From: Nitrosomonadales bacterium
GTDB taxonomy: Bacteria; Pseudomonadota; Gammaproteobacteria; Burkholderiales; Sulfuricellaceae
Direction of reading: 5' to 3'
Assembly: GCA_003104895.1 (NCBI GenBank)
Contig: PQAG01000201.1
Span: forward strand, 1 to 20,199
DNA: 20,199 bases
A program made the position numbers and the translations under genes. Shown here piece after piece: positions 1 through 7,335 of this stretch (position 1 is its first letter; every line of letters begins with the position of its first letter). Below the pieces are notes generated by a model. The model saw nothing but the letters and a program-made list of their open reading frames with translations. It was not told the DNA's origin and did not search any database.

Positions 1-996
1 ACCGGCCAGGCGGCGCGGCGCGGCATCTACATCCGCAACGGCGAGGCGCTGGAAACCGCGTCCAGGCTGACCACCGTGGTGTTCGACAAGACCGGCACCA
101 TTACTGAAGGCAAGCCGGTAGTCACGGATTTCATGCACATTGGCGGGGGCGACGAGAACCGGCTGCTGGGCATGGTGGCGGCGCTGGAAAACCGCTCCGA
201 GCATTTCCTCGCCCGCGCCATCAGCGCCTGGTGCCGGGAGCGCAACGCAAGGGAAGGCGATGCCGGCGAATTCGAGGCGCTCGCGGGGCGGGGCGTGCGC
301 GGCAGGGTGGACAGGCATGTCCTGCTGGTCGGTAACGCAGCCCTGCTGGAAGAATGTAATGTCGAGCCGGGGGAACTGGCCGCCCAGGCGGAGGTGTTCG
401 CCGCCCAGGGCAAGACGCCGGTTTTTGTGGCGCTGGACGGCAGGGCCGCGGCGCTGTTCGCCGTGGCGGACAAGCCGCGCGAGGGCGCGAAAGCCGCCAT
501 TGCCCTGCTGCACCGCCTGGGCGTCGAAACGGTGATGGCCACCGGCGACGTGGAGGAGGCGGCCATGCATGTCGCCGCCGCGGTCGGCATAGAGCGCGTG
601 GTCGCACGCGCCACGCCTGCCGGCAAGCTCGAACTGGTGCGCAGCCTCCAGGCCGAAGGGCGGAAGGTCGGCATGATCGGTGACGGCATCAACGATGCAC
701 CGGCGCTGGCGGCGGCGGACGTCGGCTTTGCCGTGGGCGGCGGAGCTGACATCGCGCTGGAAACCGCCGACATCACCCTGGTGGGCGGCGACATCGCGCG
801 CGTGGCGGCGGCCATAGCCCTGTCGCGGCGGACCATGAGCATCATCCGCCAGAACCTGTTCTGGGCGCTCGGCTACAACGTGGTCTCCATCCCGGTGGCC
901 GCCGCCGGGAGGCTCAATCCCATGATCGCCTCGGCGGCCATGGCCATGAGCTCGGTGTCGGTGGTCACCAATTCGCTGCGCCTGCAAAAGGATTAG
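1..996 (+). CDS. Cu+-type P1B heavy-metal ATPase, C-terminal part (5' end outside window)
   Basis: The reading frame is open from base 1, so the N-terminal metal-binding and first membrane segments are missing. The visible part holds the P-type ATPase phosphorylation motif DKTGT (nt 85-99), an SEH segment of the nucleotide-binding domain (nt 196-204), a TGD motif, the hinge motif GDGINDAP (nt 679-702), and two C-terminal membrane helices with the YN and MSSVSVV patterns typical of Cu+-exporting P1B-1 pumps. The family uses ATP to move Cu+ out of the cytoplasm, either for detoxification (CopA) or for cytochrome oxidase assembly (CcoI/FixI); the visible part does not decide between these. The TauE/SafE and NosL-like genes downstream favour a copper-delivery role. 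One oddity is that the usual SEHP motif reads SEHF. The stop lies 9 nt before the next start, so the genes are probably co-transcribed. Confidence 0.93.
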   Translation, partial: TGQAARRGIYIRNGEALETASRLTTVVFDKTGTITEGKPVVTDFMHIGGGDENRLLGMVAALENRSEHFLARAISAWCRERNAREGDAGEFEALAGRGVRGRVDRHVLLVGNAALLEECNVEPGELAAQAEVFAAQGKTPVFVALDGRAAALFAVADKPREGAKAAIALLHRLGVETVMATGDVEEAAMHVAAAVGIERVVARATPAGKLELVRSLQAEGRKVGMIGDGINDAPALAAADVGFAVGGGADIALETADITLVGGDIARVAAAIALSRRTMSIIRQNLFWALGYNVVSIPVAAAGRLNPMIASAAMAMSSVSVVTNSLRLQKD

Positions 997-1005
997 GCAA
1001 GCGAC

Positions 1006-1704
1006 GTGGATCACAGTCATCACATCGCCGAATTCTCCTACGGCCTGGCCTTCATGACCGGGATTCTCGGCAGCGGGCATTGCCTGGGCATGTGCGGCGG
1101 ACTGGTGTCGAGTTTCTTCATCAAGCTCGGCGCCAGGAGCTATTTGCCCTACCTGGCCTACCACCTCTCCCGCATCGGCATCTATGCCCTGATCGGCCTG
1201 GTCGCTGCGACCATAGGCGCGGTCCTGGTGCAGACCGGCATCTTCGGCAAGGCGCAGGGGATATTGCAGATCGCCGCCGGCCTGGTGGTGATCCTGCTCG
1301 GCCTGGACCTGCTCGGCGTCTCGCCCTGGAGGAACACCCTGGGCTTCGCACCCTTTGCCTGGATACGCCGCCAGTTCGCCCGCGCCTCGCAACGCGGCGC
1401 CATCGCCGGGGCTGTGATCGGCGGCTCCTTGAACGGCCTGATGCCGTGCTCGATGACCATGGCCATGGCGGTCAAGGCCGCCACCGCTCCTTCCCCGGTC
1501 GAGGGGATGGCGCTGCTGCTGGCCTTCGGCGCCGGCACCCTGCCTTCCATGCTCTCCGCCAGCTTCCTGTTCGGCAGACTGGGCGCGAGAACGCGCGGCT
1601 GGCTGCTCAAGGGCGCCGCGCTGTTCGTGATCGCGCTGGGCATCTCGACCCTGTGGCAGGGGCTGGCCTATTATGCCGTGATGCGCAATCTGGCCAACTG
1701 GTAA
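1006..1704 (+). CDS. TauE/SafE (DsbD_2-like) family membrane protein
   Basis: This 232-residue, strongly hydrophobic protein has about six predicted membrane segments. A short N-terminal DHSHH stretch precedes the family motif GHCLGMCGG at about residues 25-33, and a matching half-motif GLMPCSM lies near residue 147. Two Cys-containing, pseudo-symmetric halves are typical of the DsbD_2/CcdA-like group annotated as 'sulfite exporter TauE/SafE'. In many proteobacteria this gene sits beside the copper ATPase gene of cbb3 oxidase assembly clusters, so a role in copper or redox transfer is more likely than sulfite export, though this is inference. A GTG start is used, 9 nt after the upstream stop. 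A later ATG at about residue 17 would cut the first helix, so GTG is preferred. Confidence 0.85.
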   Translation: MDHSHHIAEFSYGLAFMTGILGSGHCLGMCGGLVSSFFIKLGARSYLPYLAYHLSRIGIYALIGLVAATIGAVLVQTGIFGKAQGILQIAAGLVVILLGLDLLGVSPWRNTLGFAPFAWIRRQFARASQRGAIAGAVIGGSLNGLMPCSMTMAMAVKAATAPSPVEGMALLLAFGAGTLPSMLSASFLFGRLGARTRGWLLKGAALFVIALGISTLWQGLAYYAVMRNLANW

Positions 1705-1731
1705 TTATTTTTCACTGCAAGGAGATATGTC

Positions 1732-2346
1732 ATGAAACGTCGCGACCTGTTGAAACTTTCCCTGGCGAGCGCCGCTGTTGGCGGGCTTGCCGCCTCCTCC
1801 CCGGCGCTGGCGAACCAGGCCTGTCCCGGCGACGGGACGCCGATGCAGTTCGTGCCGAAGCAAGCGGCCGATCCCAAGCCCGACGAGAACGATCTCGGAA
1901 AATTCCCCAAGTGCCCCTACTGCGGCATGGACCGCAAGATGTTCCACCATTCCCGCATGCTGATCCAGTACAGCGACGACCTGCCCGACGGCACCTGCTC
2001 CATCCATTGCGCGGCCATCAGCCTGTCGCTGAATCTCGACCGCGACCCCAAGGCGATCTGGGCGGGCGACAATGCCTCCAGCGCCGAAATCAAGCCACTG
2101 GTCGAGGTGGACAAGGCGTCCTTCCTCATCGGCAGCAGCATCAAGGGCGTCATGAGCAAGACCAGCAAGGTCGCCTACGCCTCCGCTGAAGCGGCCAGGG
2201 CGGCGCAGGCAGCCAGCGGCGGCGAGATCGGAGACTTCGACAAGGCCTTGCTGGCCGCCTACACCGGTATGTCGCAGGATGTGGCGATGATCCGCAAAAT
2301 GCGTGCGGAACGGCGCAAGAAAATGATGGAAGAGAAGAAGGGCTGA
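1732..2346 (+). CDS. NosL-like copper-binding protein with Tat signal
   Basis: This is a 204-residue protein. The N-terminus has twin arginines (KRRDLLK) followed by a hydrophobic alanine-rich stretch ending at about residue 27 (ALA-N), which fits Tat export. The mature part carries CPYCGM (about residues 62-67), followed by His-His and Met residues and a second CSIHC motif. The C-terminal half (the KVAYAS...GGEIGDFDKAL region) matches the NosL fold, in which an exported substrate is read as a beta-alpha unit. NosL proteins bind Cu(I) and help load copper sites such as those of nitrous oxide reductase. A strong ribosome binding site (AAGGAG, 1719-1724) precedes the ATG. The second CxxxC motif and the highly charged Lys/Arg/Met tail are not typical of NosL. 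The gene is 4 nt from the second nosL-like gene. Confidence 0.8.
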   Translation: MKRRDLLKLSLASAAVGGLAASSPALANQACPGDGTPMQFVPKQAADPKPDENDLGKFPKCPYCGMDRKMFHHSRMLIQYSDDLPDGTCSIHCAAISLSLNLDRDPKAIWAGDNASSAEIKPLVEVDKASFLIGSSIKGVMSKTSKVAYASAEAARAAQAASGGEIGDFDKALLAAYTGMSQDVAMIRKMRAERRKKMMEEKKG

Positions 2347-2350
2347 GACG

Positions 2351-2842
2351 ATGTCAAACAGCAAACGCCTTGCATTCGCGTTGCTGTTGGCAGGATGGGC
2401 GGCGCTTGCCGCCGCTCAGGCCGGCATTGCCGTGCCCAAACCCGGCCCCAGGGATCTTTGCCCGGTATGCGGCATGCTGGTGGCGAAATATCCCAACTGG
2501 GTCGCCACGGTGCTCTACAAGGACGGTCACGCCCATCATTTCGACGGGGCCAAGGACATGTTCAAATACCTGTCCGAACTGCCCAAATACGCGCCCGGCC
2601 ACAAGCGCGAAGACGTTCAGGCCATCGTGGTCACGGAGTTCTACGGCCTGACCAAAATCGACGCCACCCAGGCCTTTTATGTCATCGGCTCGGATGTGCT
2701 CGGGCCGATGGGGCATGAACTCGTGCCGCTGGAAACCCAGGGCGATGCGCAGGATTTTCTCCGGGAACACAGGGGCAAGGTGATATTGCGCTTCGATGAG
2801 GTCAAGCCCGGCCTCCTGAAGAAACTCGATGACGAAAAGTGA
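2351..2842 (+). CDS. nosL: NosL family copper chaperone
   Basis: This is a 163-residue protein with a Sec-type signal peptide (residues 1 to about 23, cleavage after AAA-Q), followed by the NosL copper motif CPVCGM at about residues 37-42. The rest matches the NosL layout: an aromatic-rich strand with GHAHHFDGAKDMFKY, a central VTEFYGLTKIDATQAFYV segment, and a GPMGHELVPL segment near residue 118. NosL binds Cu(I) in the periplasm and supports copper-centre assembly, classically in NosZ. There is no lipobox cysteine at the signal cleavage site, unlike many NosL lipoproteins, so the mature protein is probably soluble. It starts 4 nt after the previous stop, so translation is probably coupled. 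It is the last gene of the + strand copper group. Confidence 0.88.
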   Translation: MSNSKRLAFALLLAGWAALAAAQAGIAVPKPGPRDLCPVCGMLVAKYPNWVATVLYKDGHAHHFDGAKDMFKYLSELPKYAPGHKREDVQAIVVTEFYGLTKIDATQAFYVIGSDVLGPMGHELVPLETQGDAQDFLREHRGKVILRFDEVKPGLLKKLDDEK

Positions 2843-2846
2843 TCCC

Positions 2847-2875
2847 GCTCTTTTCGCGATGCTCGCGGAATGAGC
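2847..2875. terminator. Possible terminator hairpin between convergent genes
   Basis: An imperfect hairpin with outer arms GCTC/GAGC and an inner arm CGCGA-TGC-TCGCG (extended by three T-A/T-G pairs) lies in the 46-nt gap between the converging nosL and hpnE genes. No clear T-run follows on the + strand. It could end transcription from both sides, but this is inference from position and pairing. Confidence 0.4.
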
Positions 2876-2888
2876 CGGCAGGCCCAGG

Positions 2889-4202
2889 TTAACTGCTAAT
2901 TACAGGATTAATCGTCGCTGAAATCAGCGCGGCGGCCTTCGCCCCGCTGCGCACCGCGCCCTCGATGGTGGCGGGATAGTCGCCGGCGGTATAGTCGCCG
3001 GCCAGATAGAAATTCTTCAGCCCGGTTGCCTGCGGCGGGCGTTTCAGTCCCACCGTGCAGGCGAAGGTTGCGCGCCGCTCGATAATCGCCTTGTGCCAGA
3101 GCGGTGGCGGCAAGGCAAAAGCCCGCTGCAATTCCAGATGGATCTTGCCTGCCAGTTGCTCCGCCGGCCAGTCCTGATGCTCTCCTTCCGCGCTGATTAC
3201 CACCGCCAGCAAGCCGGGCGTGCCATGCGTGTGGCCGCGGTCGAACACCCACTGGGCAAATCCGCCCGTCAGCCCCAGCATCGGTGCAGGCAGGCGCGTA
3301 TCGTGAGGGTATTGCAGGTAAATCGTGGCGATGGGCTGGTAGGCGAAGCCGTTCAGCATTTTTATCGCCGGAGCCGTTTCCGGCAGGCCGGAAAGCAATG
3401 TCAGGGCGTGCTGGGGCGCAGTGGCGCAGATGACGTGGCTGAAATTTTCCGTGCCGCCTTCCCGGCCAAGTATGAAATTCTCATCGTCCCGCTCGATGCT
3501 GCGAATCCTGCTGCCGGTCAAAACCCTGCCGCCATGCTTGCAGATGAATTCGCCCGCCGCGAGCGGAAACAGGGCCGACAAGTCCGCCCGGGGCAGCACC
3601 ACGTCGCTGTCGCTGCGCGCGCGGCTGAAGCTGTCGCGCAGCACGTTGAGAAAGACCTGTGCCGATGCCTGTTCGATGGGGGTGTTGAGCGCGGCAAGGC
3701 AGAGTGGTTCCCATAGCAGGCGGCCGATTTCCCCCTCCTGATGATAAAGCGCCAGCAGGCTTGCAACGCTCGTGTCCTGCGGCAGGCGGAAATTTTTCAG
3801 GCGCAGCGACACGGCGAAGCGGATGGCCGCGAGACGCTCTCCCAGCGGCAGTCCCCGCGCCAGGAGCAACCCTGACACCAGGTGGAGCGGAGCGGGCAGG
3901 GCGGGTGTCTTGAGTGCGAAGTGGCCGGGAATCGAGAGCGCCAGCGGCAGGCGCAGCACGGCGTCGTGCCTTGTCCCCGCCAGCGCCATCAGGCGCAGGG
4001 TTTCGCGGTAGGCGCCGAGCAGAATGTGCTGGCCGTTATCCATAGAGACGCCACGGTAAGACATGCCGCGCGCCCGGCCGCCCAGGGTCTTGCCGGCCTC
4101 AAACAGCGTGACGGGGATGTTCTGCTGCGCCAGCGTTACTGCTGCGGCCAGGCCGGCATAGCCTCCGCCGATGATCGCGACGCGCTTCAGTTTTTCAGCC
4201 AT
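2889..4202 (-). CDS. hpnE: Hydroxysqualene dehydroxylase HpnE (FAD-dependent)
   Basis: From the ATG at 4202 the protein has 437 residues. It opens with a Rossmann FAD-binding motif (GGGYAGLAAA, residues 12-21), followed by the E(A)GKTLGGRA segment typical of amine-oxidase-like flavoproteins. Near the C-terminus, AGDYTAGDYPATIEGAV is the second FAD-contacting motif of this family. HpnE reduces hydroxysqualene to squalene, the last step of the HpnC-HpnD-HpnE route from farnesyl diphosphate. A GTG 18 nt upstream (4220) is an alternative start, but the conserved motif begins only a few residues after the ATG, so 4202 is preferred. The gene overlaps hpnD by 16 nt and is last in its operon. Confidence 0.93.
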   Translation of the reverse strand: MAEKLKRVAIIGGGYAGLAAAVTLAQQNIPVTLFEAGKTLGGRARGMSYRGVSMDNGQHILLGAYRETLRLMALAGTRHDAVLRLPLALSIPGHFALKTPALPAPLHLVSGLLLARGLPLGERLAAIRFAVSLRLKNFRLPQDTSVASLLALYHQEGEIGRLLWEPLCLAALNTPIEQASAQVFLNVLRDSFSRARSDSDVVLPRADLSALFPLAAGEFICKHGGRVLTGSRIRSIERDDENFILGREGGTENFSHVICATAPQHALTLLSGLPETAPAIKMLNGFAYQPIATIYLQYPHDTRLPAPMLGLTGGFAQWVFDRGHTHGTPGLLAVVISAEGEHQDWPAEQLAGKIHLELQRAFALPPPLWHKAIIERRATFACTVGLKRPPQATGLKNFYLAGDYTAGDYPATIEGAVRSGAKAAALISATINPVISS

Positions 4203-5020
4203 GTGCGCCAGGCAATCCACAGCTTGCGCAGCGGGGGGAGGGAGATTTTCTGCTTCAGCACATGGCAGCCATCAGCCTCGATTTCATCCAGCAGTGTCTG
4301 GTAGATGCCGGCCATGATCAGGCCGGTCATCTGCGCCTTGCGGTCTTCCTCAGGCAGGGCGGCCATGGCCTGGCTGTAATATTGCCTTGCGCGTCCGATC
4401 TGGAAAGCCATCAGCCTGCCGAACGCTTCAGTTTCCCGGGACTGCAGAATGTCGGCCTCGCTCACGCCGAATTGCCGCAGTTCATCGAGCGGCAGGTAAA
4501 TGCGATTGCGGCGCGCATCCTCGCCCACGTCACGGATGATGTTGGTGAGCTGGAAAGCCAGGCCGAGATCGTGCGCATACTTCATGGTCTGGCGGTTGCT
4601 ATAGCCGAAAATCGCCGCCGCCAGCAGGCCCACCACGCTCGCCACGCGGTAGCAATAAAGCTGCAAGGCCTTGAAATCGGCATAGCGGTTGCTGTTCAGG
4701 TCCATTTCCATGCCGTCGACGATTTCGAGAAACTGCTCCATCGGAAGATCATAGGCGCGGATAGCGGGCAGCAGCGCCTGTCCGACTGGGTGGTGCGACT
4801 TGCCGCCAAAGGTCTGGGAGATTTCCTCGCGCCACCAGGCGAGTTTTGCACGCGCGACCTGGGGTTCATGGCATTCGTCGACGACATCATCCACCTCGCG
4901 GCAGAACGCATACAGTGCGGTGATTGCCTGGCGTTTTTGCTGAGGCAGGAAGCGGAAGCTGTTGTAAAAACTGGAACCGCTGCTGGCTGCCTTTTCCTGG
5001 CAATATTGGTCAGGGCTCAT
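4187..5020 (-). CDS. hpnD: Presqualene diphosphate synthase HpnD
   Basis: This 277-residue member of the squalene/phytoene synthase family is the usual length. The two Asp-rich substrate-binding motifs are present: DDVVDE at residues 44-49 and NIIRDVGED at residues 160-168, the latter followed by RRNRIYLP, a strong family signature. HpnD condenses two farnesyl diphosphates to presqualene diphosphate, which HpnC then converts to hydroxysqualene. The ATG overlaps the hpnC stop by one base (TAATG), so translation is almost certainly coupled. The order C-D-E matches the hpn operons of many proteobacteria. The similar HpnC upstream is distinguished by its own motifs. Confidence 0.94.
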   Translation of the reverse strand: MSPDQYCQEKAASSGSSFYNSFRFLPQQKRQAITALYAFCREVDDVVDECHEPQVARAKLAWWREEISQTFGGKSHHPVGQALLPAIRAYDLPMEQFLEIVDGMEMDLNSNRYADFKALQLYCYRVASVVGLLAAAIFGYSNRQTMKYAHDLGLAFQLTNIIRDVGEDARRNRIYLPLDELRQFGVSEADILQSRETEAFGRLMAFQIGRARQYYSQAMAALPEEDRKAQMTGLIMAGIYQTLLDEIEADGCHVLKQKISLPPLRKLWIAWRTWLKN

Positions 5021-5829
5021 TATTTTGCTCGTATTGCACGATAGAGCATGTAGGCCCAGTCGCCGGCTTTCAGCACGGGGCGCTGGCTGAAAACGCTGCC
5101 ACGGGATTTGTGCAGTTTGCGCAGAATGGATTCTCCTCCCATGATGATCATGCGCATTTCCAGGCCAATCCGGCCCGGCAAGATTTTGCCCAGCGGCGCG
5201 CCAGCCTGGAGCATCCTGCGCGCGCGTTCGATCTGAGCCAGCATGTACATCCCCCAGGCGCCGCCGCTGTCGCCGCGGGCGATCTGATCCTCCGTGATCC
5301 TGTGCTTTTCCATTTCGTCCTGGGGAAGGTAAATGCGGTCCTTGCGGTAGTCAATCGCCACGTCTTGCAGAAAGTTGATCAGTTGCAGGCTCGAACAGAT
5401 GGCGTCGGAATAGGCCAGATTGCGGCTGTCCGTGGCGCCATACAGGTGGAGCAGCAGGCGCCCCACCGGATTGGCGGAACGGCGGCAGTAATCCATGACC
5501 TCGCCGAAATGCGCATAGCGCTTCTTGCTCACATCCTGGGAAAAGGCATCGAGCAGATCATGGAACAGAGACACCGGCAGTTGATACTCCGCGATGATTT
5601 CGGCCAGCTGCCGGAACAGTGCCGTTTCCGGCTGCGAACCAGCGGCGATATGATTCAGTTCGGCGCGGAAGCCATCCAGCAGCGCCAGGCGCGTCGCATC
5701 GTCCAGATCGCCTTCATCGGCAAAATCGTCCGCCTGGCGCGCAAAAGTGTAAATGATGCCAACAGGGTGACGCAGGCGGCGGGGAAGCAGGAACGATGCG
5801 ACCGGAAAGTTTTCGTAATGTTGGGTCAT
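5020..5829 (-). CDS. hpnC: Hydroxysqualene synthase HpnC
   Basis: This 269-residue squalene/phytoene synthase family protein is the first gene of the hpnCDE operon. The first Asp-rich motif is DDFADE (residues 34-39) and the second is NFLQDVAIDY (151-160), followed by RKDRIYLPQDEM. The opening HYENFPVASFLLP is characteristic of HpnC. The enzyme converts presqualene diphosphate to hydroxysqualene. The ATG at 5829 lacks a strong ribosome binding site. The start lies only 47 nt from the divergent tRNA-Leu gene, so the two promoters must share this short region. No hopene cyclase or other hopanoid gene is visible nearby. Confidence 0.93.
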   Translation of the reverse strand: MTQHYENFPVASFLLPRRLRHPVGIIYTFARQADDFADEGDLDDATRLALLDGFRAELNHIAAGSQPETALFRQLAEIIAEYQLPVSLFHDLLDAFSQDVSKKRYAHFGEVMDYCRRSANPVGRLLLHLYGATDSRNLAYSDAICSSLQLINFLQDVAIDYRKDRIYLPQDEMEKHRITEDQIARGDSGGAWGMYMLAQIERARRMLQAGAPLGKILPGRIGLEMRMIIMGGESILRKLHKSRGSVFSQRPVLKAGDWAYMLYRAIRAK

Positions 5830-5837
5830 TGGGCAAA

Positions 5838-5867
5838 CTGGCAGCCAGAGGCGGGATAGTTTACACT
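5838..5867 (+). promoter_or_regulatory. Possible sigma-70 promoter for tRNA-Leu
   Basis: A TACACT hexamer (5862-5867) lies about 10 nt before the first tRNA base, and a CTGGCA hexamer (5838-5843, four of six matches to TTGACA) lies 18 nt upstream of it. Placement fits a tRNA promoter. The -35 match is weak. Confidence 0.4.
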
Positions 5868-5876
5868 ACGCGACTC

Positions 5877-5961
<85 letters not shown>

Positions 5962-5968
5962 TGAGCCT

Positions 5969-5986
5969 GGTTCAAGTCCTTGAACC
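5969..5986 (+). terminator. Hairpin after tRNA-Leu, probable terminator
   Basis: GGTTCAAG (5969-5976) and CTTGAACC (5979-5986) form a perfect 8-bp inverted repeat 7 nt after the tRNA CCA end, followed after four bases by GTTTT. This is the right place for a tRNA transcript terminator, although the T-run is short. The left arm also resembles a tRNA T arm, which may be coincidence. Confidence 0.5.
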
Positions 5987-6241
5987 TGCAGTTTTCAATG
6001 CCCCGCTTGCTCACCACTCCGAAAATAATTATATTGAAAAACGATGTGGTATTGGGTGTGCGCTATTGAGCGCAGGATGCCCAAGCCAAACCCCAGCTGA
6101 GCTTTGGATAATCCCTCTTATGGCTTGCTGTCGAAATTATTTACACCTGAACTAAAATGACTCGGAAGAGGCAAGGGGTTGTCTTTTAATTAAACGCATA
6201 TGTAACTGTATCAAATATGAAAATTGTTTTGTTTTTTGGAA

Positions 6242-6257
6242 TGGAACGTATTTTGCT
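6242..6257 (+). promoter_or_regulatory. Sigma-54 (RpoN) promoter candidate
   Basis: TGGAACGTATTTTGCT has the invariant GG (6243-6244) and GC (6255-6256) separated by exactly 10 nt and matches the TGGCACG-N4-TTGCA consensus at nearly every position. It lies 101 nt before the ATG of the Tat-exported protein and points towards it. A transcript would start near 6268. Sigma-54 control implies an enhancer-binding activator, whose site would lie upstream in the AT-rich stretch; I could not identify that site. Confidence 0.6.
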
Positions 6258-6356
6258 TGTATTTTTTGCAAACTCCATGCTATTGAGCAGGTTTGGATTA
6301 AGATGCTTCACTGCGCATGAATCTGCCATGGCAAATGACGTTTCAAGGAGAACGGC

Positions 6357-7004
6357 ATGAAAACCAAGGAACATCAGAATGGCAAGATGGGAAAAACACA
6401 ATTTCTTCATGACCTCGCCGACGAGACGAAGCCGGTAGACGAATCAAGAAGGTCTTTCGCCAAGTCAGGTTTGGCCGTATCGGGAGTCTTGCTTACGCTC
6501 GCCAGCCGGCCGGTTCTGGGTTGTGTGTGCGAATCACCGTCCGGCTTCCTTTCCGGCAATGTCAGCGTTCATGGCACGCCCCCGACATGCAGCGGACGGA
6601 CGCCCGGTTACTGGGGCACCCATCCTGAACAGTGGCCGTCGCCATACAAGGCCGGAACATGCACAGGCGGCGTGAAAAAATGCAACCATCCAGAAAACTG
6701 GACGACTGCCGGCGCCACCAAATTCAAGGATGTTTTTAATTGCAACAACCATGGGTCGATTTACACGGCGTATACCATGTTCCAGGTGGTTTTGTCGGGC
6801 GGGGGCGGTGACCCTTACCAGCTGGGTGCTCACATCGTTGCGGCCTTGCTAAATGCCCGGAAGGGCTGGACTCCGGTATTGACTGAAGCGCAGGTCATCA
6901 ACATGTTCAACGAATGGGATCAAAACGGTTATTTTGAGCCGACTGCCGGAGTGCACTGGGATGGGGAGGATATTGTTGAATACTTGCAAACCACCATGTA
7001 TTGA
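6357..7004 (+). CDS. Tat-exported cysteine-containing protein of an HPr-rel-A-type locus
   Basis: This is a 215-residue protein of unknown function. A hydrophilic N-terminus of about 30 residues precedes a Tat motif (SRRSFAKSG, residues 30-38) and a hydrophobic stretch ending near residue 55. The mature part begins CVCESPSGFLSGN and contains six cysteines (about 56, 58, 78, 102, 109 and 129), which could form three disulfides, and a GRTPGYWGTHPEQWP segment resembling the (T)PGYWKNHP motifs seen in diverse exported proteins. The C-terminal half is predicted helical and ends with DIVEYLQTTMY. The start is well supported by AAGGAG 6 nt upstream. It is followed by pqqD-like, kinase and nucleotidyltransferase genes on the same strand, so it may be the substrate of that machinery. 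This is inference; no enzyme motif is visible. Confidence 0.8.
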   Translation: MKTKEHQNGKMGKTQFLHDLADETKPVDESRRSFAKSGLAVSGVLLTLASRPVLGCVCESPSGFLSGNVSVHGTPPTCSGRTPGYWGTHPEQWPSPYKAGTCTGGVKKCNHPENWTTAGATKFKDVFNCNNHGSIYTAYTMFQVVLSGGGGDPYQLGAHIVAALLNARKGWTPVLTEAQVINMFNEWDQNGYFEPTAGVHWDGEDIVEYLQTTMY

Positions 7005-7060
7005 TAATGAATGCCAATATCGTCTGTAACCTTCATGCATAGTCTTCCCGGCGCTTGACA

Positions 7061-7333
7061 ATGAGGTGGCGAGTTGTGTCAGGGCAAGCTCTTCATATCC
7101 GAGTGTGGGAAGATGAGTTCATTGTTTACGGCAGCCTTTCCGGGAATACCCATCTGCTGGGTCCGGTTGCTGCGCATGTCCTGTCAAGATTGCAGGAAGC
7201 GCCATCGGATGCGGCAACCTTGGCTGAATCCCTCCCCCCCTTGTTGCAAGCCAATTTCGATGGAGAACTTGTGCCTGAAATAGAACATCTTCTCGCCGAT
7301 CTCGGCAGCCTTGAACTCATAGAACGCGCCTGA
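7061..7333 (+). CDS. PqqD-like protein, HPr-rel-A type
   Basis: This 90-residue protein starts MRWRVVSGQALHIRVW and continues with DEFIVYGSLSGNTHLLGPVAAHVLSRL, the pattern of PqqD-family proteins described from HPr-rel-A loci. PqqD proteins are small winged-helix domains that bind leader regions of peptide substrates and present them to modifying enzymes. The ATG at 7061 is used; a TTG two codons upstream is possible. No good ribosome binding site is seen. The stop is only 2 nt before the TTG start of the kinase gene, so the two are likely co-translated. The gap to the upstream Tat-protein gene is 56 nt with no clear terminator. Confidence 0.85.
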   Translation: MRWRVVSGQALHIRVWEDEFIVYGSLSGNTHLLGPVAAHVLSRLQEAPSDAATLAESLPPLLQANFDGELVPEIEHLLADLGSLELIERA

Positions 7334-7335
7334 TT

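Larger units (their letters stand above)
5962..6356. other. AT-rich non-coding stretch between tRNA-Leu and the Tat-protein gene
   Basis: This 395-nt stretch is clearly more AT-rich than its neighbours, especially 6180-6300. It holds the hairpin just after the tRNA, a second perfect 6-bp hairpin with a 4-nt loop (6059-6074, TGCGCT/AGCGCA) without a T-run, a 10-bp TTTAATTAAA palindrome near 6184, the sigma-54 promoter candidate at 6242-6257, and the ribosome binding site AAGGAG (6345-6350) of the next gene. I see no convincing gene. The sequence downstream of the promoter would form a 5' untranslated leader of about 90 nt. Confidence 0.7.

Noticed and set aside
27..845. Long - strand frame opposite the copper ATPase.
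   Set aside because: It is low-complexity (Ala, Ser, Pro) and antisense to catalytic motifs of the ATPase.
6059..6074. Perfect hairpin TGCGCT-ATTG-AGCGCA as a terminator.
   Set aside because: It has no T-run and no gene ends just before it; it is reported only as part of the intergenic stretch.
6186..6410. A - strand frame of 74 codons starting MKKLCFSHLAIL, resembling a signal peptide.
   Set aside because: It is antisense to the well-supported start and ribosome binding site of the Tat-protein gene and covers the sigma-54 promoter; it has no recognised domain.
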